Positions 1 through 8,391 of a DNA stretch of 61,376 nt are shown one piece after another. Position numbers and translations under genes: made by a program. Each line of letters begins with the position of its first letter. Positions within the stretch are counted from its first letter, which is position 1. This DNA comes from Methanosarcinales archaeon. GTDB lineage: Archaea; Halobacteriota; Methanosarcinia; Methanosarcinales; Methanoperedenaceae. Under the pieces are notes generated by a model, which saw nothing but the letters and a program-made list of their open reading frames with translations, made no database searches and was not told the origin of the DNA. Where the stretch lies: contig CAJPFJ010000008.1 of NCBI GenBank assembly GCA_905339155.1, positions 1 to 61,376 on the forward strand, written 5' to 3'.

Positions 1-313
1 CTCTTATTCCGGATGTATTTTTATCGCCATAGTAAGGTATGTCATGAAAATCAATCGCAGCATCTTGATATGTTCCTTTTAGATTCGTGTGTTTAATTAT
101 TTCAGTATTTATCTGCCTGAATGAAGAAATCATGTAGTCAAAAGAGTTTGAATTTATGTAGCCGTGAATGCAATCAGCGGATGGTACATTTTTATAAGGA
201 GTCTTCATTCTAAGGTCATTGCTTGGTGATTCTATCGAATTTGAAGTCGAAGTTGCTGCACGAAGCAATACATTCAATGTGTCTTGAAAACTGTATTCTG
301 CTTTTATTGGTTC
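1..313 (-). CDS. Partial transposase (DDE type), cut by the left edge
   Basis: An open minus-strand frame runs from a stop at 314-316 to the window edge. It includes IHGYINSNSFDYM and then AAIDFHDIPYYGDKN. The second motif (IDxxDIPYYG) looks like the first catalytic Asp region of DDE transposases common in Methanosarcinales insertion sequences. An ATG lies at 206-208, but transposase-like sequence (FQDTLNVLLRAATS) continues upstream of it to the stop, so the true start is unclear and the 5' end may be damaged. The rest of the element is outside the window. It is unlike the IS remnants near 28.7 and 36.9 kb. Family assignment is from motif memory only. Confidence 0.6.
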
Positions 314-355
314 TCACCCTTCCTATCTCATTTTTAGATTTTAGAATCTCAATTA

Positions 356-1369
356 TTAACGCAATGAACTACCCGTATTACCTCCGACCTTTTCAAGGAT
401 GCCGATAAAGTATACTTCAGAGAATCCTGCCAGGAAAGCGATGAGCGCATAAGCTTCTGGCCCCAATTCCTTCATTCCTCCTATCTGGAGCAGTCCTGCT
501 TTAAAAATAAGAAATAGTACCAGCGCGGAGGTTGCGCCGATGACCAGCTGGGCGATAAAGACCTTCCATTCAGAAATAAGTGACCTTATTCCAAGGGGCT
601 GCTCCCGGGTCTTATCATTTGCCTCTGTGTGAAGGGGCTGCTTGCCGAGTTTGAATGCATGGCTGAGTATGCTTCCGGCGGCTCCGGAGAGAAGAACAAC
701 GAGAAGCAGGTATGCAAGATTGTCCTTCCAGGTGGCAGCGATATAGAAATAGGAAAGCAAGGGAAGTATCAGGGCAAGCATCAGTGCCATGCGGCCAAGG
801 TAAATCCCACGAAGTTGGGCTTTTGCCCTGTCACGGCGGTATTCAGAGATCTGCTCCTGACGAAGGTGCTCTAGGAACCGTCTGGCTTCAAGGAGGTGCT
901 GGCAGTTGTCAAATTTGCCGCAGCTATAACTGTCGATCAGAGTATCAAGATCCCTGCCTTGAAAATGCTTTTCCCATCTATGAGGATCAGTAATATCGGC
1001 CTTTTGCTGGGCTTTCAGGAGCATAAAGATATTGACCGGGTCTCCAAGCCGGATGAGCTCGATTTCAAGCATGTCAGCGAATTCCCACGCATCGTTTGAT
1101 GAAATGCAGCATGGTTTTTGCATCTGTTCAAGAATCAAGCACAGTGTTTTTGTCTTCTGTTCAGTGAAGCACGGTTTGTCATCCTGGGATTCCAGGAAAT
1201 TAAGAACACTATGCAGGTGACCTGCGATCTTCTCAAGATTCTTGATCCGCACAGGGTCTTCTGGTGAGAGCCATTTAAATCTCTTTTTTCCCAGACGGTC
1301 AAGATGATCACGAATATCTTGCTCTATACTCAGGATTCGTTGGAGGAGGTTTGTGGTTTCTTCGTTCAT
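356..1369 (-). CDS. Hypothetical membrane protein with four TM segments, eCIS-linked
   Basis: This 337-residue protein has a soluble, charged, helical N-terminal half (1-185) and four hydrophobic segments at about 192-212, 217-240, 269-292 and 305-325. It matches no enzyme family I recognise. It lies at the 3' end of the eCIS cluster on the same strand, separated from the cargo pair by a GC-rich gap of about 370 bases. Its codon use is like the archaeal genes rather than the GC-rich cargo parts. A membrane role linked to the particle, such as docking, release or self-protection, is inference from position only. Confidence 0.6.
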   Translation of the reverse strand: MNEETTNLLQRILSIEQDIRDHLDRLGKKRFKWLSPEDPVRIKNLEKIAGHLHSVLNFLESQDDKPCFTEQKTKTLCLILEQMQKPCCISSNDAWEFADMLEIELIRLGDPVNIFMLLKAQQKADITDPHRWEKHFQGRDLDTLIDSYSCGKFDNCQHLLEARRFLEHLRQEQISEYRRDRAKAQLRGIYLGRMALMLALILPLLSYFYIAATWKDNLAYLLLVVLLSGAAGSILSHAFKLGKQPLHTEANDKTREQPLGIRSLISEWKVFIAQLVIGATSALVLFLIFKAGLLQIGGMKELGPEAYALIAFLAGFSEVYFIGILEKVGGNTGSSLR

Positions 1370-1739
1370 TTAGATACTCCTATTTTGTAGCTAAAGATAG
1401 CCTTCTTGATATCAAATTCAACCGAAGCAAAATTAAAATCTCATTTATCGGCCCGATCCGTTATAACCTTTGTTGGCATAGTTTCTTCTTGCTGCACGTG
1501 TGTCGGACCTGCACGTCTGTCTACTGGCAACTCCGGGAACGGGTGGCCTCACACCTGCGCGATTCGTGATGTTATCGCGGTGGCTCACGTCACATCGCGA
1601 TGCGCGGCTTAGCCAGATTATCACGTAGCGAGCGTAAGCAAGAAACAAGACCCCGCGTATTTCTTGGATGTCATAACTCAAGACGTGAACCCTCGTCACT
1701 ATCAACGCATGAAGCCTACGAGCGCAACCGACATGGCTG
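1370..1739. other. GC-rich spacer without a convincing gene
   Basis: No supported gene. Composition from about 1490 to 1740 is GC-rich like the cargo C-termini, suggesting it arrived with the foreign DNA. It contains a possible hairpin: ATCGCG at 1574-1579 pairs with CGCGAT at 1596-1601 around a 16-base loop. An 86-codon minus-strand frame (1445-1705) has no recognisable protein character and is not called. Confidence 0.4.
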
Positions 1740-2243
1740 TCACTTGCCGGGATTCAACTTTCGCACAAGCAGGCTGTGGCCGACTGCCCAGGCGAGGAAG
1801 TCGCATAGACGGTCCAGGTCGAATCGAAGGTCGGCGAGATCTACATGCTGGGAGTAGAAGAAAAGCCGTCCTTCACCCGACTGCCCAATGAGAGGGTGCT
1901 CAGCGAGTGTTTGGCCCTTTTCACCCGCCGGACGGCCATCGGAATCGACGGCGTCCGCGAGCGCAGTAGCCACTTGGCTGAACACAGCAAGGAGAAGGGC
2001 CAGATCCTCTTCAAGAAACACATGTGCAATCGAATCCGGGAGCATATCGACGTCCTCGATGCGGCGTCGGGCATCTTCGGTGTCGATGCTGAGGATCTCT
2101 CCGATAAGCAGTCCAAAATTGAGCGTTCGCCCAGCCTGAGCTAAGCGGACGGGCACCCCAGAAGAGACCGAGGGGAGGGAGCCCACATCAGGGGGATGCT
2201 CCGGGCTCACCCAAAATTCGAAATCGCTGTAGGAAAATGGCAT
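1740..2243 (-). CDS. Candidate immunity or partner protein of cargo 1
   Basis: This 167-residue acidic soluble protein, with no TM segment or signal, starts 3 bases after the stop of the large DUF4157 cargo gene, so the two must be co-transcribed. It begins MPFSYSDFEFWVSPEH and contains a hydrophobic helix-rich middle (DLALLLAVFSQVATALADAV). No family recognised. A small gene tightly coupled to a large toxin-like gene is the usual arrangement for a cognate immunity protein or chaperone, so I infer one of those roles. Base composition is GC-rich like the 3' part of the cargo gene, so both probably arrived together. Confidence 0.6.
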   Translation of the reverse strand: MPFSYSDFEFWVSPEHPPDVGSLPSVSSGVPVRLAQAGRTLNFGLLIGEILSIDTEDARRRIEDVDMLPDSIAHVFLEEDLALLLAVFSQVATALADAVDSDGRPAGEKGQTLAEHPLIGQSGEGRLFFYSQHVDLADLRFDLDRLCDFLAWAVGHSLLVRKLNPGK

Positions 2244-2246
2244 TGG

Positions 2247-5200
2247 TCAATACCCCGGTGTATGCATCAGTTGAATTTCCTTCAGGAGCTTGGCCAGTAT
2301 AAGGATTTCCCTGGCTGAGTAGCCGAGTGACCCGGTGTAGCCTCGCGCACCTTGCGGGCCCAGCGTCTCCGATCTTGCTCCACCCTGCGCTTCCTGGGTG
2401 GTGGTGAAATCGATGGTTTGATTTGTCGCAGTATCCACACCGCTCACGCTGCGGATGCGCGCATAGTAAGTATGGGATCCTTCGCGAATGGGCACAAGCT
2501 GGCCGCGCGGCGTCTGGATGCAGCTCAGAGCGTTCGCATTCTGCGTGGACGCGTCACCACCGAGACCCGTAACGGCTTTGATGTTAGTCACCGAGTGGAC
2601 GTCAAAGCGGCCGCCGGACTCAGATGCCGTCATGTGGTCCAGTTCGGCAACGTCCGTGTTCACCATGGGCCGGCCACTGCTCATCTGCCGCGGTGTAGTG
2701 CCCTGGGCATCGGTGAACACGTCGCCGACGAAACGGACATTCCGAAAGACGCGAGCGCCGGCCGGTGCAGCGCCCTGCACCACGCTCCATCCCAGCCATT
2801 CGCCCACCACTCCAATGAACTGATCATCGGTGCGGCCCGACAGCCACTCGCTTGAGCGTATAATGCCAGCCGTGACGAGTTCCTGGGCTTTCGTGACCAG
2901 GGGGGCTGCGGGGGCCGTGGATGCGATGATGCCACGCCCACGGAGTTCCAACACAAGCTCCTCGACAGTCTTGCCCGCCGGCGCAGCACGCCGCATCCCG
3001 TTCAGCGACAGTTCGACCTGCCGCGCCGCCCAATCCACCGTTTGTGTCGGCGCCCGCGAAAGCTGATAGGTCAGCATCTGAATGATCATCCGCTGCGCCT
3101 GCGGGTCGGCGATCGAGAACCGGGTGTAGAGGTTTTGTACCGACGGGTGCGACGCATCGATGTTCACTTCGCGCGTCCCGTAGGCGGGCCGTTGGCGTTC
3201 CTGGAAAGTGAGCGGTGGATCGTTGCCGAACTGGGCGGTGAGCGTGCGCTGCCCGGTCACCGACTCCTGCGTCTTCGTGACGCGGGCATTGAGTGCTCGC
3301 AGGCGGCCTTCGAGATCGTTCGTCTTGCCGGAACGATAGGTGTACGCGCGCTGAGATCCGGCGGATAGGAGACCGGTATCCTCCGCCAAGCCCAGCTCGA
3401 GTGCAAGGAGTTCGGATTGCCCCTCGATGACGGTAGTGTGCGCCTGCTTGAGCTGGGTGCGGATCTCAGCCAGGTTTACTTTAGGGTCAGTCTCGGCTTC
3501 AGCGACGATGCGATTGCACTCGTCCTCGAGGATGTGTGCCCGCGGACGGATGGAGTCGACTGCCGCCTGATCGGTAGCGCGCCCGGCCCGCACAAGCTGG
3601 CCCAGTTCCTCGATGAGGCGCTGTCGGCCCGCATCGATGGCTTCGAAGCGCCAGCCATAGCGCTGGCGGAACACCTGGAGGGCCGTCGGGCGTCTGCCCG
3701 CGGGTATCCAGCGCTGGACCGCTCTCATGCCGACCATCAGACCCACCATCATGAGGAGGTTCTGGGCGGTCATCTGGTCCAGCTCTTGGTCCGATGGCCA
3801 GCGCCCAGATTCCACGCGGAAACGCAGAACGCCATATCCATGGAGCACAGGGAACGTGGCCGTCGTCTGGATAGGGCCGCTCAGCGCCGCAATGCTGGTG
3901 CCGTACAGCCCGCGGCCGATGCCGACGGACAGCCCGCGAAAAACCGAAAACAGTCCGAGATTCCAAGCGAAATCGACGAGCAGGTCGTGCGCTGTCGGCC
4001 TCTGCCCAAGCAACACGGTGCCAAGACCCTGGCTGACCAACGTGAAGGTGAGCGCTTCCAGTGTCACGGCGCCACCTATGGCGAGGCCACCGCGTACCGT
4101 GAGACCGCCGCCCGTGACAAGCGTCCGTGTGGCAGCGCCGCCGACAATGCCTCCCACACTGGCCGCGGCCCATGATGCCGCGAAGGCCACCGCCAGCGCG
4201 GTTATCAAGCGCGATGCGCCGATCAAACCGGGCAAAGCGCGATAAAACCGGTCTACGTTGGCGTCACCGCGAAGGCTGGTCACCCGTGTCCGCAAATCGC
4301 CGAGATTGGCTGCTTGCGAGGCGGTCATAATGGCACGTACGCGGTCCATCAGCCGGTTCATCGCGTCTACGAGTTGAGTGCCCCCGAAGCCTATTGCTTC
4401 GCGCATCATGTACTCACGAGCGCGTACAGCAGCATCGAATTGCCCCAGCCCCTCGATGCTGAGCTGGATGATCTGCACTTCCTGTTCGATTTGCTGTGTG
4501 CGCGTGGCGACGTCGGGAGACTGTTTCTGGCGCGCTTCCTCAAGCGCCCGGACTTGCGCTTCAAACCTGTCTAGGCGGATGCGCACCCACCGCACCCACT
4601 GGAAGAGCTGCTCGGAGGGAACCAATTTCGCGCGGTTGAGCTCGGCATGGCTTTGCATGCGTGCGAGGTCAACTTCGATGAGCGCACGTGGGAGACCTTT
4701 CGCACCCTGCTCAGCTTGATTGAACACTGTTATGAGGTCGGGCTGGAACAGATGTCCAAGCGCATCGATATATAGCCGCTGTACCCGGCCGATGGCGGGA
4801 TAGTAGTCGGGGCGATCCACCAAGGCAAGCCGTTGCTGACCCAGGTTCAAGAGCGCCCGCTCCACCCGCTCCACAACATCTTCTGCCAGAAACAGCACAC
4901 GTACGTCGTCGGGGACACCGTGTAGCTGGTTCCGGACAGTCACCAGATTGGCGCGCCCACGGGCGATCACAGCCCGCAATTCGGAAGCAGCGGTGTGGCG
5001 CTCTTCCAGACGCGCGAGGATAGCGTCCAGAAGATTCAGGCGCGTCTGTATCTCTGCTAGGCTGAGCGTTGGCTCCTCGCTCACTATGAGTTCGACGGTG
5101 CTCGCGTACGACAACGCCCATGGATCTGCCCCTTCTAGCGTCAGGTCGAACCGAAGTCCTGGCCGGGAACCCGATATGACCCACCGCCTTCTGCCCCTGT

Positions 5201-6167
5201 CCGGAGTGATTTGATAACGACCGGCAGGGAGATCCGTGTCCACGGTGCCGATGTATCGCGTGCCCGTGTCCATGATTATTACTATGTGGCGGCTACGCGG
5301 CTCGATCTCCATGCGCGCAACTTCGTCGGGTTGTCTCTGGAGGATGGTTCCCCCTTGCGAACTAATGGAATCAGACACAGTTCCATATCTCGCCCGCTCC
5401 CCCTGATGCATACCAATCTGCTGCACCACATGCGTCAACTCATGCGCAATCAGGTGTTTGCCCCGCCCGGTATCGGGTGCATAGTGCCCAGCGCCGAAGA
5501 CGATATCGCGCCCGACCGTGAAGGCTTGGGCATTGACTGATCTGGCGAGGTCGTGAGCGTGGTGGTCGGTGTGGATACGCACGGCGCTGAACTCAGTGTT
5601 AAACCGCGGTTCCATGAAGGATCGGACGGGATCTGGCAAAGATTGGCCGCTGACCTGGAGGGTATGGATTGCATCTCCCACGCTGGGCCTGACGGTGCTA
5701 ATACTGCCGGATTTCGATTGGGCCTGAAGGCGGTATGTCTCCTCCGGCGTCTGTTTCTGGGACAGCGGCCCCGGAACGATGTTCTTGGTCTGGACCCTCT
5801 CGACCTCCTCGTCGAGGAGTTGGCATTTAAGGTCGTCCTGGCATTCGGGGCAAAGGCGCTGTATCTTTGGTTTCGTAGCCCGGGCGATACAGACCGCTGG
5901 TTCCGGCATTCGCATCACCTGCTCTGCCATCCTGTCAGCTTCCTGCTCATATATGTCGCCAGGTTGTCCGATCCTGAGTTTTGCCTGTAAAGCCCCTGAT
6001 TTTATTAGCCTCCCAACTGCTTGATTACCTATAGTTCTCTGAAGGAAAAGGATTTGATCTACAGGCGAGCTAATAGATTGAGAGATGTCTGTCTTTTGCG
6101 TTTGAGAGACTTTATTCTCTCTTTTAAGCTCAGCCTTTTTAGTCGTTGCCTGGACTCTTTCACTCAT
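2247..6167 (-). CDS. eCIS cargo 1: DUF4157 protein with large toxin-like C-terminus
   Basis: 1306 residues. N-terminal part: a leader with FLQRTIGNQAVGRLIKSG (about 42-58), a CPEC knuckle (about 106-109) and the DUF4157 zinc-protease-like motif HELTHVVQQ (about 242-250) after EPRFNTEFSAVRIHT. DUF4157 marks proteins loaded into eCIS particles. The middle has long helices and a hydrophobic Gly/Ala-rich stretch (about 650-780) that could help membrane passage. The C-terminal about 170 residues contain GEWLG, then AELDHM, then SVTNIKA, in an order compatible with a PD-(D/E)XK nuclease core; this last point is inference. A clear Shine-Dalgarno (GAGGAG) precedes the ATG. From about residue 260 onward the DNA becomes strongly GC-rich, unlike the leader, implying that a bacterial effector module was joined to a resident leader. 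Confidence 0.85.
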   Translation of the reverse strand: MSERVQATTKKAELKRENKVSQTQKTDISQSISSPVDQILFLQRTIGNQAVGRLIKSGALQAKLRIGQPGDIYEQEADRMAEQVMRMPEPAVCIARATKPKIQRLCPECQDDLKCQLLDEEVERVQTKNIVPGPLSQKQTPEETYRLQAQSKSGSISTVRPSVGDAIHTLQVSGQSLPDPVRSFMEPRFNTEFSAVRIHTDHHAHDLARSVNAQAFTVGRDIVFGAGHYAPDTGRGKHLIAHELTHVVQQIGMHQGERARYGTVSDSISSQGGTILQRQPDEVARMEIEPRSRHIVIIMDTGTRYIGTVDTDLPAGRYQITPDRGRRRWVISGSRPGLRFDLTLEGADPWALSYASTVELIVSEEPTLSLAEIQTRLNLLDAILARLEERHTAASELRAVIARGRANLVTVRNQLHGVPDDVRVLFLAEDVVERVERALLNLGQQRLALVDRPDYYPAIGRVQRLYIDALGHLFQPDLITVFNQAEQGAKGLPRALIEVDLARMQSHAELNRAKLVPSEQLFQWVRWVRIRLDRFEAQVRALEEARQKQSPDVATRTQQIEQEVQIIQLSIEGLGQFDAAVRAREYMMREAIGFGGTQLVDAMNRLMDRVRAIMTASQAANLGDLRTRVTSLRGDANVDRFYRALPGLIGASRLITALAVAFAASWAAASVGGIVGGAATRTLVTGGGLTVRGGLAIGGAVTLEALTFTLVSQGLGTVLLGQRPTAHDLLVDFAWNLGLFSVFRGLSVGIGRGLYGTSIAALSGPIQTTATFPVLHGYGVLRFRVESGRWPSDQELDQMTAQNLLMMVGLMVGMRAVQRWIPAGRRPTALQVFRQRYGWRFEAIDAGRQRLIEELGQLVRAGRATDQAAVDSIRPRAHILEDECNRIVAEAETDPKVNLAEIRTQLKQAHTTVIEGQSELLALELGLAEDTGLLSAGSQRAYTYRSGKTNDLEGRLRALNARVTKTQESVTGQRTLTAQFGNDPPLTFQERQRPAYGTREVNIDASHPSVQNLYTRFSIADPQAQRMIIQMLTYQLSRAPTQTVDWAARQVELSLNGMRRAAPAGKTVEELVLELRGRGIIASTAPAAPLVTKAQELVTAGIIRSSEWLSGRTDDQFIGVVGEWLGWSVVQGAAPAGARVFRNVRFVGDVFTDAQGTTPRQMSSGRPMVNTDVAELDHMTASESGGRFDVHSVTNIKAVTGLGGDASTQNANALSCIQTPRGQLVPIREGSHTYYARIRSVSGVDTATNQTIDFTTTQEAQGGARSETLGPQGARGYTGSLGYSAREILILAKLLKEIQLMHTPGY

Positions 6168-6178
6168 CTGCTCCTCGA

Positions 6179-6192
6179 TTTATGATCATAAA
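6179..6192. promoter_or_regulatory. 14-bp perfect palindrome upstream of cargo 1, possible operator
   Basis: TTTATGATCATAAA equals its own reverse complement. It lies directly upstream of the Shine-Dalgarno of the cargo-1 gene (start at 6167) and downstream of an oligo-T tract, in the place expected for a regulator site in a separate transcription unit. Function is inferred; no regulator is known. Confidence 0.4.
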
Positions 6193-6227
6193 CAAAAGCT
6201 CACGCTCTATCAAAATAAAAAATATTG

Positions 6228-6237
6228 AAAAAAAAAA
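6228..6237 (-). terminator. Oligo-T terminator after the YkgJ-like gene
   Basis: Read on the minus strand, ten consecutive T lie about 12 bases downstream of the stop of the gene at 6250-6903. Archaeal RNA polymerase terminates at such T tracts without needing a hairpin. This suggests that the cargo-1 pair downstream is transcribed separately. Confidence 0.5.
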
Positions 6238-6249
6238 CAAATTATGACT

Positions 6250-6903
6250 TCAGCCCTTAGGTTTCACTATCGAGCCGTTGTAAATACCCTCAATTTCCCT
6301 GTCTACCTTCTCCACCAATTCAGGATTGATCATCCCCTTATCATAATCTATCCAGATCTTCCACTTCTCATTATCCTGGCAATCAAATCCCCTGCATGGC
6401 ACTGTGCGATGCTCGCGCACTATGCATTTGTAAGTATTCCTGTCCATATGAACACAGTAACCATCATCCCCATGGGCGATCAGATAGGGTCGGCCAAATT
6501 CCCATCGAATGATCCCCTCATCCACATCCTGCCTGGAAAGGGCGAACGGCAGTTTGCAGCAAACTGCCTTGCAAACAGCCAGCCGGCTCTCGCAATCAAC
6601 ATTTGCTTCCTGGTCAAACGTGTACTTATCATATTCAGGATCCTGGTACATAAGGCCAAGCCCACTGTCAACGAATCGTTTGACAAGCCTCCCTGCAACC
6701 TGCTTTTTCCGTTCATCCAGTTCTTCTATGGTAAGAAGTCCCTTCTCGTTGAGAAGTTCGATGAGGGCGTAGAGAAAAGAAGCTGCTTCCAGGTTTTTGG
6801 TTGTGTTGGCATTGATGCGATTGTGAGTGTAGAGAAGACCTGAGGAAATGTCTTTATGAATCCTCGAAAGGATTTCTGTTGACTCTCCATTTGATGAGTT
6901 CAT
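6250..6903 (-). CDS. YkgJ-type cysteine-cluster protein
   Basis: 217 residues with the clustered-cysteine signature of the YkgJ / CxxCxxCC family (PF03692): CKAVCC near residue 90, then YCVHMD, KCIVREHRTVPCRGFDC. Proteins of this family are thought to bind zinc or iron; their biochemical role is not settled. The N-terminal about 70 residues are helical and precede the cluster. The gene sits inside the eCIS gene string on the same strand, between the 85-residue protein and cargo 1. Whether it serves the particle or merely shares the locus cannot be decided from sequence. Confidence 0.8.
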   Translation of the reverse strand: MNSSNGESTEILSRIHKDISSGLLYTHNRINANTTKNLEAASFLYALIELLNEKGLLTIEELDERKKQVAGRLVKRFVDSGLGLMYQDPEYDKYTFDQEANVDCESRLAVCKAVCCKLPFALSRQDVDEGIIRWEFGRPYLIAHGDDGYCVHMDRNTYKCIVREHRTVPCRGFDCQDNEKWKIWIDYDKGMINPELVEKVDREIEGIYNGSIVKPKG

Positions 6904-6932
6904 TTCTTACCTGTTAATTACTATTGGTAGTG

Positions 6933-7190
6933 TTATGGCGATTTTCCGGATCCTGGTTTTCCTATCAGGCGCTGGACAAAAGCATTGCCTTCCCGTTCCT
7001 GGAGAAGTTTGATTATCTGCTGGCGAAGCACTGCGTCCACGGGCTTTGCCAGTTCGGGGCTCATCAGCATCTTCACAAGTTCATTTGTGGACATGGCGTG
7101 CAGTTGTTCCATGCCTTTGGGCGCGGCAGTGGATTGAATGACTTTCCTCACAGTGGATTCTTTCTTTGTTTCATGTTCCGGTTCTTTCAT
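6933..7190 (-). CDS. Small eCIS-locus protein with a cargo-leader-like motif
   Basis: 85 residues, helical and charged, no TM. Its end reads LLQEREGNAFVQRLIGKPG. This resembles the LQRTIGNQAVGRLIKSG motif present near the N-terminus of all three DUF4157 cargos in this window (pattern GN-x-x-V-x-[RK]-L-I). Its start codon overlaps the stop of a 46-codon gene upstream (ATGA), so the two are translationally coupled. No family recognised. It could be a small particle component, an adaptor that uses the same docking surface as the cargos, or an unrelated helical protein. Confidence 0.6.
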   Translation of the reverse strand: MKEPEHETKKESTVRKVIQSTAAPKGMEQLHAMSTNELVKMLMSPELAKPVDAVLRQQIIKLLQEREGNAFVQRLIGKPGSGKSP

Positions 7191-7327
7191 AAATATCTCG
7201 CTAATAAGAAAGCATCTATTTGATTGCTTGACGAATCACCTGTGCCACAAAAATATATTAATCTGACCAAAAAGACAATGGCTCCAAGAGCGGCGAGCAG
7301 CCAAATTGAATAATTTCCGAATTTCAT
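7187..7327 (-). CDS. Small 46-residue single-span membrane protein
   Basis: Reads MKFGNYSIWLLAALG followed by AIVFLVRLIYFCG, giving one hydrophobic segment (about 8-27), then a polar tail ending LLARYL. Its TGA overlaps the ATG of the next gene as ATGA, the classic sign of coupled translation, and it lies in the eCIS transcription direction. No family recognised. Small membrane proteins in phage-like loci can be holin-like or anchoring factors; that is speculation here. Confidence 0.5.
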   Translation of the reverse strand: MKFGNYSIWLLAALGAIVFLVRLIYFCGTGDSSSNQIDAFLLARYL

Positions 7328-7357
7328 TCTAAAATGCCGGATTTTCCTTTCTCGGAC

Positions 7358-8356
7358 TCAGACGATCTTGCTCTTCCCCTTTTTGACACCTGATTCACTT
7401 ATGACCTTATTTATTTCCTTATATGGTTTGCTTGAGATTGCTTTTGCAGCTTCCATTGAATATGTTGTATGCTCAATCTCAGGGCAGAATTTTTCTCGTG
7501 CTACTTCTGCACTTTTGCATGCTTCACCAATAAAAGAATAATCAGCAATATTTTCGAATTCAATCTTATTGGATGCCATTACTCTCATCCAGTGTTGCAG
7601 TAAACCGAACGTCATGACAAATCTTCTGCAATCCCAATTATCTATACTATCTATTTTTTTAGTATCTTTGTTCAAGATGAAACTTCCGAGTACTACCCTG
7701 GAATCACGGCAGCAGTCGTCTGGATATAGCAGTTCTTCACAAAAATATTTTTTGATTTCTTCGTTACTAATTATATTCGAATCTGTATCACATAATTCAT
7801 TTACCGAATCTGATAATTTTTCATGACAACAGATTTCCCCATCTTTATATACATCTAAACAGAATCCTTCCTGCACTCTGGAAGCATTGCATACATTTCC
7901 TGCACATTCAGATGTGGCGGAAGCATGCACAAGAGCCTGATCTGTACCTTTTTCATAGTATCGTATTACCACATACCATTTGTTTGGAGTTGTTGGATCC
8001 CCATGAGAACATTCAGCAACAGGTTCCTCAGAGCTGTAAAGTTTTTTAATCTGTGAAAGGTCAAGTTCGTACTTTCTACAAACAAAAATTTCATTGCCGC
8101 TGCAATCAAGCGCCAGACCGGGATCGATAATTATGGACTTTTCATCCGAATTCGATCTCATCCCCAAACCCCGAACAACTCCCCGGCCATGCAACATGCG
8201 GTTATGGAGTTTCATTTTCTCAACGTGGTACCTTTGCTCCTCGGTGAAATCCCTGTCGGTCATCAGCATTCCATGGAAATATTTTCCTCTCTTGAAATCA
8301 TTATATTCGCAATTTTCGTTATCTGAACATTTATTTTTTATTTTTTCTGAGTTCAT
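7358..8356 (-). CDS. eCIS-associated conserved protein, short paralogue
   Basis: 332 residues. The N-terminal block (YFHGMLMTDRDFTEEQRYH ... NRMLHGRGVVRGL) is shared with the next gene upstream, which has YYYGKLMTARDFIDEQCYYN ... NRMVSGWGVVCGL. After it comes a beta-rich part (IIIDPGLALDCSGNEIFV) and several cysteines. From memory, proteins starting with this GKLxTxRDFxxEQ block occur beside baseplate genes in contractile-injection loci; their molecular role is not known to me. Position after the tail-protein gene suggests a baseplate-periphery or fibre-like component. No signal peptide. Confidence 0.65.
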   Translation of the reverse strand: MNSEKIKNKCSDNENCEYNDFKRGKYFHGMLMTDRDFTEEQRYHVEKMKLHNRMLHGRGVVRGLGMRSNSDEKSIIIDPGLALDCSGNEIFVCRKYELDLSQIKKLYSSEEPVAECSHGDPTTPNKWYVVIRYYEKGTDQALVHASATSECAGNVCNASRVQEGFCLDVYKDGEICCHEKLSDSVNELCDTDSNIISNEEIKKYFCEELLYPDDCCRDSRVVLGSFILNKDTKKIDSIDNWDCRRFVMTFGLLQHWMRVMASNKIEFENIADYSFIGEACKSAEVAREKFCPEIEHTTYSMEAAKAISSKPYKEINKVISESGVKKGKSKIV

Positions 8357-8391
8357 ATTAATCCTCCCATTCTTAATTTAAATATAAGCAT

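Noticed and set aside
1445..1705. 86-codon minus-strand frame in the GC-rich spacer
   Set aside because: No protein-like pattern, no ribosome site and no family; likely chance in GC-rich DNA. A possible integron attC-like site here was also considered, but the core motifs did not fit well.
3417..4245. Long plus-strand open frames opposite cargo 1 (for example 3417-4175 and 3727-4245) and a second minus-strand frame at 3499-4173
   Set aside because: They are shadows of the GC-rich cargo gene, where stop codons are rare in all frames. They have no ribosome sites, no recognisable domains, and low-complexity Arg/Pro/Ser-rich composition.
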